NCBI GenBank assembly: GCA_041395205.1
Contig: JAWLAZ010000003.1
Span: forward strand, 248,001 to 312,000
DNA length: 64,000 bases
From: JAHEFU01 sp041395205
GTDB lineage: Bacteria; 4484-113; JAFGCY01
Direction: 5' to 3'
Made by a program: the position numbers and the translations under genes
Notes under the pieces: generated by a model
Database searches by the model: none
What the model was told of the DNA's origin: nothing
What the model saw: only the letters and a program-made list of their open reading frames with translations
Shown here: in pieces, positions 1 to 8,274 of the stretch
Layout of the letters: each line of letters starts with the position of its first letter
Position numbering within the stretch: the stretch's first letter is position 1

Positions 1-2
1 TG

Positions 3-143
3 CTGGGACGCCTGTACTATGCACCGCTGGGCATGAACAACCCGAACCAGCCCCTCCCCAACAGAGTCGGCGGCGCGGCGAGCGATCCCGGGGCAAGCCC
101 GGATGCGGGCATGGCTCCGGATGCCGGGGGTGTGGGTCCCTGA
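3..143 (+). CDS. C-terminal tail of an upstream protein (partial, unknown)
   Basis: An open frame enters from the left edge and ends with TGA at 141-143. The 46 visible residues begin LGRLYYAPLGMNN and run into a Gly/Ala/Pro/Asp-rich tail (PNRVGGAASDPGASPDAG and onward) that looks disordered. Its stop overlaps the ATG of surE as TGATG, an arrangement typical of translational coupling, which supports the frame as real. The fragment is too short to assign a family; the low-complexity tail would suit a secreted or membrane-linked protein, but that is a guess. Confidence 0.5.
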   Translation: MGRLYYAPLGMNNPNQPLPNRVGGAASDPGASPDAGMAPDAGGVGP

Positions 144-1072
144 TGCTGAAGGTACTGGTAACAAATGACGACGGAGTCTGGGCCCCGGGCATCATTGCCA
201 TCGCCTCGCGCCTGGCACAGCATGCCGAGGTCGTGGTGGTTGCCCCGGAGAAACCGAATTCCGCCCGCAGCCACTGCATCACCCTGCACAAGCCGCTGCG
301 CCTGAATCGCATGCCCCCCTATGGCCTGGCCCCCGGTGCCGGCAGCCTTGATGTCTATGCCTGCAGCGGCACACCCGTTGACTGCATCGTGCTCGGTGTC
401 GACCACGTCTGCGCTGATGAGAAGCCGGATCTGGTGATCAGCGGCATCAACGACGGCTACAACGTGGCGGAGGACCTGATCTACAGCGGCACGGTCGGCG
501 GCGCAGTGGAAGGTGCGATCAACCGCATTCCGGCCTTCTCCATCAGCCAGGGCAGCTTCCCCGGCGTGGACTTCGAGGCCAGTGCTGCACTGGTGGACCT
601 TGCCATTTCCGCGATCGTGTACGGCAGCAGCTACAGCTGGCACGGCACGCAGCGCGATGAGCTGCAGGAGCGCTCCGGCGAGACCCTGCCAGGCATGCTG
701 GATTTCGCGGCACTCGACCACGATGGCAACGCGGATTGCTACCCGCAGCCGGGCGAGTGGTGGCCGGAGGGACTTGGCAACCGTCCTTGCATCAATCTCA
801 ACCTGCCCCGCATACCGGCGGAGTCCATCCGTGGGCTGTGCTGGGCAGTCGCCGGGCAGCGTGACTACATGGATGTCGTGCAGCGCCGTGAGGACCCCTT
901 CGGACGCGAGTACTTCTGGATCGCTGGAGAACGCGTGCTGATGGAGGAGCAGCCCGGGACGGACACCTGGGCCCTGTCGCGCGGACTGATGTCCGCCACG
1001 CCGATGCTCTATGACCAGACCGCGCATGCCGATCTGGAGCTGCTGCGCAGCCTGCGCGCGAACCACGGCTGA
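143..1072 (+). CDS. surE: 5'/3'-nucleotidase SurE
   Basis: SurE is a metal-dependent survival phosphatase that dephosphorylates nucleoside 5'- and 3'-monophosphates in the cytoplasm. The N-terminus VLVTNDDGVWAPGI holds the two metal-binding aspartates of the family, followed by VAPEKPNSARSHCITLHKPL, the SGTPVDC segment and the SGINDGYNVAEDLIYSGTVGGAVEG active-site region split here as SGINDGYN and YSGTVGGA. At 309 residues it is longer than the usual 250-260, with the extra length in the middle and C-terminal half. The ATG overlaps the preceding stop (TGATG), so it is probably translated with the upstream gene. Confident family call. Confidence 0.95.
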   Translation: MLKVLVTNDDGVWAPGIIAIASRLAQHAEVVVVAPEKPNSARSHCITLHKPLRLNRMPPYGLAPGAGSLDVYACSGTPVDCIVLGVDHVCADEKPDLVISGINDGYNVAEDLIYSGTVGGAVEGAINRIPAFSISQGSFPGVDFEASAALVDLAISAIVYGSSYSWHGTQRDELQERSGETLPGMLDFAALDHDGNADCYPQPGEWWPEGLGNRPCINLNLPRIPAESIRGLCWAVAGQRDYMDVVQRREDPFGREYFWIAGERVLMEEQPGTDTWALSRGLMSATPMLYDQTAHADLELLRSLRANHG

Positions 1073-1082
1073 GAACACGAGT

Positions 1083-1088
1083 CATAAT
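1083..1088 (+). promoter_or_regulatory. -10 element of the FHA gene (leaderless arrangement)
   Basis: CATAAT at 1083-1088 is followed after 7 bases by the ATG at 1096. A start site at the normal distance from a -10 would fall on or next to the start codon. No Shine-Dalgarno is present in the 23-base gap after surE. Same architecture as several other genes in this window. Confidence 0.5.
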
Positions 1089-1095
1089 TAGCGCT

Positions 1096-2088
1096 ATGGA
1101 TGACTCAACCAGGATCCTCGAAAGCGGTACGCAGGACTATCCGCTCGATGCGGGCATCGCCTCCGGCACGGAAAGCTGCCCGCACTGTTCCACAAGCATT
1201 GGCAGCGGTCTGATGTTCTGCCCGAGCTGCGGTTATCAGCGCGGTACCTGGGCAGCAGCGGCGTCCGCCCCGTCCGGCACAGCCACAGCGGGTTCGCTGG
1301 CCAGCGAGCGCGGCCCGGCACTGTTTGAGCTGGTCGAGGAGTCCGGCAGCAGTCATGCCCTGCCTGAAGGTGTCAGTGTGCTCGGGCGCGGCGAGGTGGA
1401 AATCAGCATCGCGGACGGCTACCTGAGCCGCCGCCATGCCAGCTTCACGGCTGCTCCCGGCAGGCTGTCCGTCAGCGATCTGGGCAGTGCCAACGGCAGC
1501 TTCATCGGCGACCTGCGCCTCGAGCGTGACGTGGAGCATGAACTGCAGGATGGCCAGAGCCTGCGGCTTGGCAACACCAGCTTCACTGTGCGCAGCCTGG
1601 ATTTCGAACCCGCAGCGCAAGCATCTGAAACCCTGATCAATCCCGTACAGGCTGACTATTCCGATGTTGACAGCAGTACAGCTGAAGCCGATACATCCCT
1701 GGATGTTGACACCTCTGATGCCGTCCAGGCCGGCCGCGAACTGAGCGGCTGGTGCATTGCCAATGACCAGAGCGGCAACCTCGCCATTCCGCTCGGCGAA
1801 ACCACGCTCGGGCGCAGCGCCTCCCGTGCCGACCTGCAGATCAGCGGAGACGGCTATGTCAGCGGCCTGCACGGCCTGCTGGCAGCCAGCTCAGAGGGTC
1901 TGACTTACTCCGATCTGGGCAGCACCAACGGTTCGAAGGTCAATGGCGAGCCGGTCGCTGCCAACGACGAGGTCAGCCTGATGAATGGCGACCGCCTGCA
2001 GCTCGGTCAGACGGAATTCCTCGTGAGCTACTCCGGCCCGGAGGGCGGGATCGAGGGCAACCCGGACGAACCCGGCGTGATGGCCTGA
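1096..2088 (+). CDS. Zinc-ribbon protein with two FHA domains
   Basis: This 330-residue cytoplasmic protein has a CxxC...CxxC zinc ribbon at about residues 28-46 (CPHCSTS, FCPSCG). Two forkhead-associated (FHA) domains follow. The first, near residues 90-160, has LGRGEVEISI, SRRHA and SANGSFIG. The second, near residues 232-310, has LGRSASRADLQI, SGLHG and STNGSKVNG. FHA domains bind phosphothreonine peptides. The first keeps the GR...S.RHA...NGS core; in the second the S-x-x-H core reads SGLHG, so its binding pocket may be weaker. No catalytic domain is attached, so it is probably an adaptor in Ser/Thr-kinase signalling, but no kinase gene lies in the window. Confidence 0.88.
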   Translation: MDDSTRILESGTQDYPLDAGIASGTESCPHCSTSIGSGLMFCPSCGYQRGTWAAAASAPSGTATAGSLASERGPALFELVEESGSSHALPEGVSVLGRGEVEISIADGYLSRRHASFTAAPGRLSVSDLGSANGSFIGDLRLERDVEHELQDGQSLRLGNTSFTVRSLDFEPAAQASETLINPVQADYSDVDSSTAEADTSLDVDTSDAVQAGRELSGWCIANDQSGNLAIPLGETTLGRSASRADLQISGDGYVSGLHGLLAASSEGLTYSDLGSTNGSKVNGEPVAANDEVSLMNGDRLQLGQTEFLVSYSGPEGGIEGNPDEPGVMA

Positions 2089-2147
2089 GCCAGCCGTCCA
2101 GACCCACCTCTACAGAAGACGCTTGATCTACAAAAGCGTGCGGCCTG

Positions 2148-3101
2148 TTACTGGCGCGCGGCCCTGATCTGCTTCGCCAGCTCCGGCAGGACCTCGAACA
2201 TGTCGCCGACGATCCCGTAGTCCGCCACCTTGAAGATGGGCGCGCTCTCCGTGTTGTTGATCGCCACGATCACCTTGCTGGTCTGCATGCCCGCCAGGTG
2301 CTGGATCGCACCGCTGATCCCGGCGGCGATGTAGAGCTGCGGATTGACGACCTTGCCGGTCTGGCCGACCTGGTAGCTGTGGTCAATCCAGCCCGCATCG
2401 ACGATCGCCCGGGAGGCACCCATCGCGGCCCCGACCTCATTCGCGAAATCGCGGATCACGCTGTAGCCCTCGGCATTGCCGATGCCGCGCCCACCGCTGA
2501 CAATGATGTCAGCATCCTTCAGGTCGATGTAGCCCGCTTCCTTCGGCTCCAGCGAGGTGCAGCGTGCCTTGCACTCCGTCCCGCTGCCGAGCTGTTCCAC
2601 GCTGGCACTGCCACCTGCTGCGGCTACTGCATCGAAGTTACGTGGCCGCAGGCTCAGGACCTTCAGCCCGGAGGTGTTGAACTTCACGTGGCTGATCACC
2701 TTGCCGGCGTAGAGCGGCTTCCTGGCAACGATCTCAGAGCCGCTGCCCTCGAGGCCGATCACGTCATTGATCCAGGCAGCGTCCAGCCTGGCAGCCAGCC
2801 GCGCTCCGAGGTCCCGCCCGAAGGCGGTCTGCATCAGGATCACGAACTCGTAGCCCCCGCTGGCGACCGTCTCACTCACGGCTGCGGCGAAGCCGTCAGC
2901 GGAATGCTCGCAGCCACAGTCCACGGCCAGCACCCGGCCCGGCCCGTAGGCGCCGAGCTGCTGGGCGGCATCAGCCGCACCCGGTCCGAACACCGCGGCG
3001 TCGAAATCTCCGCCGATCTGAGCGGCCGCGCTGGCAAGCTCTCCGGCGGAGCTCCGCAGCTGGCCTCTGAACTGTTCCGCAATAATCAGGATCCTTCCCA
3101 T
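2148..3101 (-). CDS. etfA: Electron transfer flavoprotein alpha subunit
   Basis: EtfA pairs with EtfB to carry electrons from acyl-CoA and other flavin dehydrogenases to the respiratory chain or to bifurcating partners. The 317-residue product has the N-terminal alpha/beta domain and the C-terminal FAD-binding domain with VSGGRGIGNAEGYSVI, GASRAIVDAGW, QVGQTGKVVNPQLYIAAGIS and the NNTESAPIFKVADYGIVGD motif, all diagnostic. It begins 12 bases after etfB and is co-transcribed with it. It converges on the FHA gene across a 59-base gap. The length is normal for the common bacterial type. Confidence 0.97.
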   Translation of the reverse strand: MGRILIIAEQFRGQLRSSAGELASAAAQIGGDFDAAVFGPGAADAAQQLGAYGPGRVLAVDCGCEHSADGFAAAVSETVASGGYEFVILMQTAFGRDLGARLAARLDAAWINDVIGLEGSGSEIVARKPLYAGKVISHVKFNTSGLKVLSLRPRNFDAVAAAGGSASVEQLGSGTECKARCTSLEPKEAGYIDLKDADIIVSGGRGIGNAEGYSVIRDFANEVGAAMGASRAIVDAGWIDHSYQVGQTGKVVNPQLYIAAGISGAIQHLAGMQTSKVIVAINNTESAPIFKVADYGIVGDMFEVLPELAKQIRAARQ

Positions 3102-3113
3102 TTCCCTTCCCTC

Positions 3114-3896
3114 CTAGATCACCTTGGCTTCGTTGCGCAGGGCGTCAACAAGTGCGGCCACCTTGGCCTGTACGCTGTCACCTTCAATGATGCGGCCCGG
3201 CTGCTTCTGCGGCGGCAGTTCGCCACCAACGAAGCTGATCTTCGCCGCACCGGCACCGACCACGCTGGCATCCAGCCCGAGATCGGCGATGCTCTTCTCG
3301 GCAACCGGCTTCTTCTTGGCGGCCATGATGCCCTTCAGCGAGGCATAGCGCGGCTCATTGATGCCCTTGTCCGTCGTGAACACCGCGGGCAGGCTGCCTT
3401 CAAATGTCATGCGGCCGTTGTCACCGTCAGCAGTGGCCCTGAAGGAGCTGCCGCTGATCTCGAGCGCCGTGATCAGGCCGACATGGCCCCAGCCCAGAAG
3501 CTCGGCCAACGCGATGCCCGTCATGCCCCAGTCGCAGTCCACGCCCTGGCGGCCCGCCAGCACCATGTCCGCGCCCAGCGGCTCGATTGCCGCCCTGAGC
3601 AGCTTCGCGAGCTGGATCGGGTCACTGCCGCTCAGCGCCGGGTCCTTGATCAGCACCGCATCCTCGGCACCGAGCGCCAGCACATTCGTCAGGTTCTTCC
3701 TGCTGTTGTCATCGCCGATCATCACGGCGGTCACGGAGCCACCGAGCTTCTCGGCCTGCTTGATCGCTTCCTCAACCGCATATTCGTCATAGGGGTTGAT
3801 GATCATCTTCACGCCGCTCAAATCCGGCTGGCCGTCCTTGAGCGTGATTCTCGCCTCGGTATCCGGCACTTCCTTCACGATTACGACTATCTTCAT
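3114..3896 (-). CDS. etfB: Electron transfer flavoprotein beta subunit
   Basis: The beta subunit supplies the AMP-binding half of the ETF heterodimer. The start chosen is the ATG at 3896 (MKIVVIVKEVPDTEAR), which has GAGGTG 7-8 bases upstream and matches the family N-terminus. A longer frame reaching 3965 reads through the leader and has no family support. The 260-residue product shows INPYDEYAVEEAI, GRQGVDCDWGMTGI and the signature region near DKGINEPRYASLKGIMAAKKK. First gene of the two-gene operon etfB-etfA, behind an extended -10 promoter about 90 bases upstream. Confidence 0.97.
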   Translation of the reverse strand: MKIVVIVKEVPDTEARITLKDGQPDLSGVKMIINPYDEYAVEEAIKQAEKLGGSVTAVMIGDDNSRKNLTNVLALGAEDAVLIKDPALSGSDPIQLAKLLRAAIEPLGADMVLAGRQGVDCDWGMTGIALAELLGWGHVGLITALEISGSSFRATADGDNGRMTFEGSLPAVFTTDKGINEPRYASLKGIMAAKKKPVAEKSIADLGLDASVVGAGAAKISFVGGELPPQKQPGRIIEGDSVQAKVAALVDALRNEAKVI

Positions 3897-3983
3897 TGTC
3901 TGCACCTCGGATGGCTTCCCGGCAAACGTGGCCGGGGCCTGCCTGTGTTCGGGTCCGGTCCGCACCGGCTGTGCGGGATTCGG

Positions 3984-3989
3984 ATTTTA
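3984..3989 (-). promoter_or_regulatory. Extended -10 promoter of etfB-etfA
   Basis: Read on the minus strand, ATGCTAAAATCC gives an extended -10 (TGC followed by TAAAAT). A convincing -35 is not visible. Transcription would begin near 3977, leaving a leader of about 80 bases before etfB. It is divergent from the DinG-like gene. Confidence 0.5.
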
Positions 3990-4058
3990 GCATGTGAACC
4001 GAGTCTGAATTCACGAATCAGCACTGGCGGCAGGCGGGCTCAGGCAGCGGCGCTGTGC

Positions 4059-4064
4059 TTAAAT
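4059..4064 (+). promoter_or_regulatory. Extended -10 of the DinG-type helicase gene (leaderless)
   Basis: TGC followed by TTAAAT ends at 4064, and the GTG start at 4071 comes after 6 bases. The predicted start site coincides with the start codon, and no Shine-Dalgarno is visible. The hexamer matches TATAAT at only 4 of 6 positions, so confidence rests on the repeated spacing seen elsewhere in the window. Confidence 0.4.
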
Positions 4065-4070
4065 AGTGCC

Positions 4071-6794
4071 GTGCCGGCCGTGCTCCTGCTCCACTTCGAA
4101 TCCCGCTTCAGTGCGAGCGGCAAGGCCGTGCTCATAACCGAGGAAAGCCGCTCCGAGTGGCCCGTGCGCCGTCGTGAGGATGCCTTCAGCAAGATCCCGG
4201 CCGGCCAGCGTCCGCTTGTGATCATAAGCGGGCTCGGTCCCGATGACTACCAGCTGGACCTGCTGCTGGCCGCCAGCCCGCAGGGCCTGGGCTACAGCTA
4301 CATGGAGGACCTTGCCTACCTGCTGGGCCTGCCCCTGCCGGAGGACATCCGGGAACTGGCAACGGCCTGGCAGTACGTGGAGAAGGCCATCGGGGAACTC
4401 GCCGATGACCTGCTGGCCCAGCTCGTGGAGCTTGTAGCCGAGTACTCCGAGGAAGCCCGCTTCGGGATCTTCCGCCATGAACAGCTGCGCCGCCATGATG
4501 CGCTCAGCATGCCGCGCGCCGGCAACGTTGAGATGGACCCCTGGTATCCGAAGAAGCAGGCCGCCGCCAGCCGTGAGCGTGGCAATGTCCCGCCGGACCT
4601 GCTGGCCCAGCTCTACAGCGCCCGCGAGAACATGTCCCGGGCCTTCCGCCAGTACGAGGAGCGTCCGCAGCAGCAGGAGATGAGTGAGGCCGTGGCCGCC
4701 GCACTGGAGAGTGGCCGCAGCCTGGTCGTGGAAGCCGGGACCGGTGTCGGCAAGTCGCTCGGCTATCTCCTGCCCCTGGCCCTGCACAGTGCGCGCACCG
4801 GTGAACTCTGCCTCGTGAGCACGAACACCATCAACCTGCAGCAGCAGATCGTGGAACAGGACGTGCCACGCCTGCAGCAGATTCTCGGAGAGCTGCAGGT
4901 CAACATCAGCCTGCTGAAGGGCCGCGAGCACTACCTCTGCCTCAAGCGCCTGCAGGACACCTGGCTCTCCAACAACAGCGGGGCCCGCCAGCGCCGTGAG
5001 CACGCCCTGCCCAGCGGTGGCAACGGCCTGCTGTTCCTGCTGCACCTGATCATCGCCGGGCACCGGGATGCCAACGGCGACATGGACCAGCGCCGCGCAC
5101 CCGATGCCCTGCGCCTCACGGAGCGCATCCGCATCGAACGCAGCGTGGACTGCGGCTTCCGCACCTGCCTCGGCGAGCGCTGCAACTACAAGGGCAGCTG
5201 CCACTACTTCAGCGCGCGCAACCGGGCCCAGGCCAGCCATATCGTGATCACCAACCATGCCCTGGTGTTTGCACTGTTCAATCCGGCGGATGACAATGCC
5301 GACAACATCGTGGCCAGTGCCAGCGCAATAGTCTTCGATGAGGCCCACAACCTCGAGGGCGCAATCACCAGCCAGTACACCGCCGAGGTCGGCAACATCC
5401 TGCCCGTGGATCTCGGCAACCGCCTGCTCGAGGTGCTGCAGAATGAGTCCCTGCGCCGCCGGCTGGAGCTGCCTGCAGAGTCAGTTGGTGAGGGCTCGCG
5501 CGACCTGCTGCTGCGCATCCAGCGCCAGGCCCTGCAGGTCCCGGGCTGGATCAAGGCCGGCGTCAGCGTCGTGGAACAGGTCAACCTGCTGCTCAGCCAG
5601 GCCAGCCAGAAGGGGCATCTGGACAGCGATGAAAATACGCAGCTCACCCCGGCCACGGCCACGCCGAACCAGGCGCGGGTCATGGAACTGCTGGAACAGC
5701 TGGCCAAGCGCCTGCTGCCCGTGATCGACCGCTACCAGCGGCTCAGTGCTGATCTGAACCTGCTCTTCGCCAATGAGGACGGCGATCTCTACATCAACGA
5801 TGAAGGCCTGCAGATGGACCTGCAGGACCTGCGTGTCAGTGTGGATGAATGCCGGCTGGCGCTCGAACACTGGCAGCCCGCCAATCCGGAATCAATCGCC
5901 TGGTTCAATTCAGATCTTTCCACGGCAGATCCGCGCTGGGAATACAAGACCGCCCCGCTGGATGTCGGTGAAAGCTTCCAGTCACTGCGCAAGGCCAAGC
6001 AGGGCATCATCCTCTGCAGTGCCACCCTGACTGTCGCGGACAGCTTTGACTACCTGCGCCGTTCACTGGGCTTTGATGAGCAGTCAATTGAACAGACCGA
6101 TTGGTTGAAACTGAATAGCCCCTTTGATTACGCCAGCCAGGCCCTGCTGGCCATCGCCACCAACATGAAGCGTCCGACCGGCGATACCCGTGAGGCCTAT
6201 CTGCTGCAGCTCGAGGAAGTGATCCTCGGGGTGACGGACATGATCGCGGGCGGAACGCTCGTGCTCTTCAACAGCTACCGGGATCTGAACCAGATCGCGG
6301 AGAAGCTCAGCGGAGCGATTGATGATTCCCGCCTGCTGGTGCAGGGCCGCAGTGGCTCACGCACGCAGATCGCCGATACCTTCCGGGATGGAGGCAGCCA
6401 TGTGCTGCTCGCCACCCGCTCATTCTGGGAAGGCTTCGACGTGGCCGGTGATGCCCTGAGTTGCGTGGTGCTGGCCAAGCTGCCCTTCGCCAACTTCAAG
6501 GACCCGATCCACGCCGGCCGCCAGCGGCACATCGAGAGCCAGGGTGGCGACAGCTTCCGGCAGTACAGCCTGCCGCTGGCCGCCATGCAGTTCAAGCAGG
6601 GCTTCGGGCGTCTGATCCGCACCGGCTCCGACCGTGGCGTGGTCTTCCTGCTGGACAGCCGCGCGGCCTCATCCAACTACGGCTCTGTCTTCATCAGCAG
6701 CCTGCCCGGCCCGCGTCTGACCACCGGCTCCTACCAGGCCTGCCTGGAGGAGGCCCGGCGCTTCATGGAGGACAGCCAGCATGCCGACGGGTGA
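4071..6794 (+). CDS. dinG: DinG/Rad3-type iron-sulfur DNA helicase with an N-terminal extension
   Basis: This XPD/DinG-family superfamily 2 5'-3' DNA helicase unwinds forked or R-loop DNA during repair. The 907-residue product from GTG 4071 carries Walker A GTGVGKS, the DEAH box VFDEAHN, and the iron-sulfur cysteines (one in HYLCLKR, three in CGFRTCLGERCNYKGSCHY). The C-terminal helicase motifs include LFNSYRDL, FWEGFDVAG and QGFGRLIRTGSDRG. The first ~210 residues resemble the position of the DEDD exonuclease in Gram-positive DinG, but the VVDLETTG-like motif reads LLLHFESR, so catalytic acids seem lost. The frame stays open back to 2298, but that stretch lies antisense to etfBA and is rejected. 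The end overlaps the next gene by 14 bases. Confidence 0.85.
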   Translation: MPAVLLLHFESRFSASGKAVLITEESRSEWPVRRREDAFSKIPAGQRPLVIISGLGPDDYQLDLLLAASPQGLGYSYMEDLAYLLGLPLPEDIRELATAWQYVEKAIGELADDLLAQLVELVAEYSEEARFGIFRHEQLRRHDALSMPRAGNVEMDPWYPKKQAAASRERGNVPPDLLAQLYSARENMSRAFRQYEERPQQQEMSEAVAAALESGRSLVVEAGTGVGKSLGYLLPLALHSARTGELCLVSTNTINLQQQIVEQDVPRLQQILGELQVNISLLKGREHYLCLKRLQDTWLSNNSGARQRREHALPSGGNGLLFLLHLIIAGHRDANGDMDQRRAPDALRLTERIRIERSVDCGFRTCLGERCNYKGSCHYFSARNRAQASHIVITNHALVFALFNPADDNADNIVASASAIVFDEAHNLEGAITSQYTAEVGNILPVDLGNRLLEVLQNESLRRRLELPAESVGEGSRDLLLRIQRQALQVPGWIKAGVSVVEQVNLLLSQASQKGHLDSDENTQLTPATATPNQARVMELLEQLAKRLLPVIDRYQRLSADLNLLFANEDGDLYINDEGLQMDLQDLRVSVDECRLALEHWQPANPESIAWFNSDLSTADPRWEYKTAPLDVGESFQSLRKAKQGIILCSATLTVADSFDYLRRSLGFDEQSIEQTDWLKLNSPFDYASQALLAIATNMKRPTGDTREAYLLQLEEVILGVTDMIAGGTLVLFNSYRDLNQIAEKLSGAIDDSRLLVQGRSGSRTQIADTFRDGGSHVLLATRSFWEGFDVAGDALSCVVLAKLPFANFKDPIHAGRQRHIESQGGDSFRQYSLPLAAMQFKQGFGRLIRTGSDRGVVFLLDSRAASSNYGSVFISSLPGPRLTTGSYQACLEEARRFMEDSQHADG

Positions 6795-7680
6795 TCTCCT
6801 GCTCATCGGTGCCGGTCCCGTGGGCTGCCTGCTGGCTTCCGCCCTGGCCAGCCGGGGACAGGCCTGCGACTGGTACATCCGCAACCCGCAGCTCCGGATA
6901 CAGCTGCATGGCCTGCGCCTGCGCTTCCCGGACTCGGAGATTCAGCCGGATCTGTCTTCCGTGAACTTTCCTGAGCAGCTTGATACGCAAAAATATAACG
7001 CTGTTATAACCTGTGTGAAAAGTCAGCAGACTGAACCGCTGCTGAGCAGCCTGGACATGCCTGCGGATACGCGGATCCTGGCCGTGGCCAATGGCCTGAT
7101 CAGCGGCAGCTTCCAGCTCGGCCTGCTCTACGGCGGTGCCTACCTTGATGACGAAGTGCTGCACACCCGCCATAGCAACCTGCTGCAGATCGGCACACTC
7201 GGTGCTGCCGCTGAACACAGCGACTGGTTTGCCGAGCTGCTCCGCTGCGACTGGCTGTTCTGTGAAGGCGTCCCCGACATGGAGATCCGCCAGTGGCACA
7301 AGCTCTGCCTGAACTGCGTGCTCAACCCGCTCACGGCCCTGCTGGATGTCCCGAACGGCAGCATGCTGGCCTCCCTCGACTCCCCGCTCGTAAGCGGACT
7401 GATCAGGGAGCTGCAGCTCGTGGCCAGTCAGCATCTCGGTTCCCGCTGGAACTACTCTGCAGAGAACATCCGCGAAGGTGTACGCCTGCTGATCGAGGCC
7501 ACCATCGCCAATTCCAGCAGCATGCGAGAGGATCTGCGCCGGGGCCGCGAACCGGAGATTGCCAACATGAACGCGGCCATCGTGCGTCTGGGCGATCAGC
7601 ACGGCATCCCCTGCCCGCTTCATGCAGCTGTCACGGAAATGATCAATTCCGTCAGCGAAGTTTCCGCTGAGGAACACTGA
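6781..7680 (+). CDS. Ketopantoate reductase family protein (PanE/ApbA-like)
   Basis: A cytoplasmic NAD(P)-dependent reductase of the 2-dehydropantoate 2-reductase family, 299 residues. The N-terminus LLLIGAGPVGCLLASAL is the Rossmann GxGxxG motif. CVKSQQTEPLL matches the conserved K(T/S)xQ segment, and KLCLNCVLNPLTALL in the C-terminal half carries the conserved Lys and Asn residues of the active site. The family includes the pantothenate-pathway enzyme and paralogues acting on other 2-oxo acids. No other pantothenate gene is nearby, so the specific substrate is open. It overlaps the end of the helicase gene by 14 bases and is probably co-transcribed. Confidence 0.8.
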   Translation: MPTGDLLLIGAGPVGCLLASALASRGQACDWYIRNPQLRIQLHGLRLRFPDSEIQPDLSSVNFPEQLDTQKYNAVITCVKSQQTEPLLSSLDMPADTRILAVANGLISGSFQLGLLYGGAYLDDEVLHTRHSNLLQIGTLGAAAEHSDWFAELLRCDWLFCEGVPDMEIRQWHKLCLNCVLNPLTALLDVPNGSMLASLDSPLVSGLIRELQLVASQHLGSRWNYSAENIREGVRLLIEATIANSSSMREDLRRGREPEIANMNAAIVRLGDQHGIPCPLHAAVTEMINSVSEVSAEEH

Positions 7681-7697
7681 TCAGCCGGCTGATCTGC

Positions 7698-7703
7698 TAG
7701 CAT
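7698..7703 (+). promoter_or_regulatory. Extended -10 of the small lipoprotein gene (leaderless)
   Basis: TGC followed by TAGCAT ends at 7703 and the ATG at 7710 comes after exactly 6 bases, so the predicted mRNA starts at the start codon. No Shine-Dalgarno lies in the 29-base gap after the preceding gene. Confidence 0.5.
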
Positions 7704-7709
7704 CAAGGC

Positions 7710-8117
7710 ATGCGCTGCCAATCCATATTAGTTAGCTTCGTCCTGAGCCTGAGCCTGCTGTCCTGTACTCGCGATGAAACCGATGGCGAACGGATCGTGA
7801 AAACGGAGACCATTCCGCTGCAGGAGAATGCTCCGCTGCGTGATGAGGGAGAGCAAGTCGGGGATCTCACAGCGGAGTCCATTCAGACTGAAGCGGGTGA
7901 GCGCATCATCGGCGGGATCCCCACCATGATTCCACCCGGCACCACACACTGGCCCAACGGCAATCCCCTGCCGCCCGAGGTGCTCGAGATCATCCGCAAG
8001 CTGGAAGCCGGCGAGCCGATCAGCTCCGATGACGAAACCACCTTCCGGGCCATTGATGCCAAATGGCGCAACTGGGATGAAATCGAGGCCACCGGGAAAA
8101 GCCAGTCTGATTCCTGA
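7710..8117 (+). CDS. Small lipoprotein carrying an IPPG-THWP module
   Basis: A 135-residue protein not assignable to a known family. It starts with a lipoprotein signal peptide (MRCQSILVSFVLSLSLLSC, with Cys19 the likely lipidated residue). A charged linker follows. Residues about 64-133 form a module with IPPGTTHWPNG, EIIRKLEAGEP, SSDDETT and KWRNWDEIEATG. The same module is present in the next gene (residues about 268-340 there), which is co-directional and 157 bases downstream. About a third of positions match, including IPPGxTHWPxG, a DD pair, and K/R...WD near the end. The two lipoproteins probably act in the same envelope structure; that is inference. Confidence 0.7.
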   Translation: MRCQSILVSFVLSLSLLSCTRDETDGERIVKTETIPLQENAPLRDEGEQVGDLTAESIQTEAGERIIGGIPTMIPPGTTHWPNGNPLPPEVLEIIRKLEAGEPISSDDETTFRAIDAKWRNWDEIEATGKSQSDS

Positions 8118-8178
8118 GTTCCGGCCTGATTTAACCCGTTCCCCGCGCCGCCCACTGTCCAATCAGGCTGCTGCTTGA

Positions 8179-8184
8179 TACTAT
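8179..8184 (+). promoter_or_regulatory. Extended -10 promoter of the large lipoprotein gene
   Basis: TGA followed by TACTAT lies 90 bases before the GTG start at 8275. The weak hexamer CTGTCC sits 18 bases upstream as a possible -35. The leader of about 80 bases ends with an AGGTGGAAGG ribosome-binding region. Confidence 0.4.
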
Positions 8185-8274
8185 ATTGTGTCGCCGCTGA
8201 ACAGCCCGGGCTGGCAGGGCGTCATGTCATCTGTGTACTCAGGGACAACTTCTTTTCAGGTGGAAGGCTAAACA

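Noticed and set aside
2298..4070. N-terminal extension of the DinG-type frame to a 1498-residue protein
   Set aside because: This stretch is exactly antisense to etfB and etfA; its composition is unlike a helicase. The real start is the GTG at 4071 next to a -10 element.
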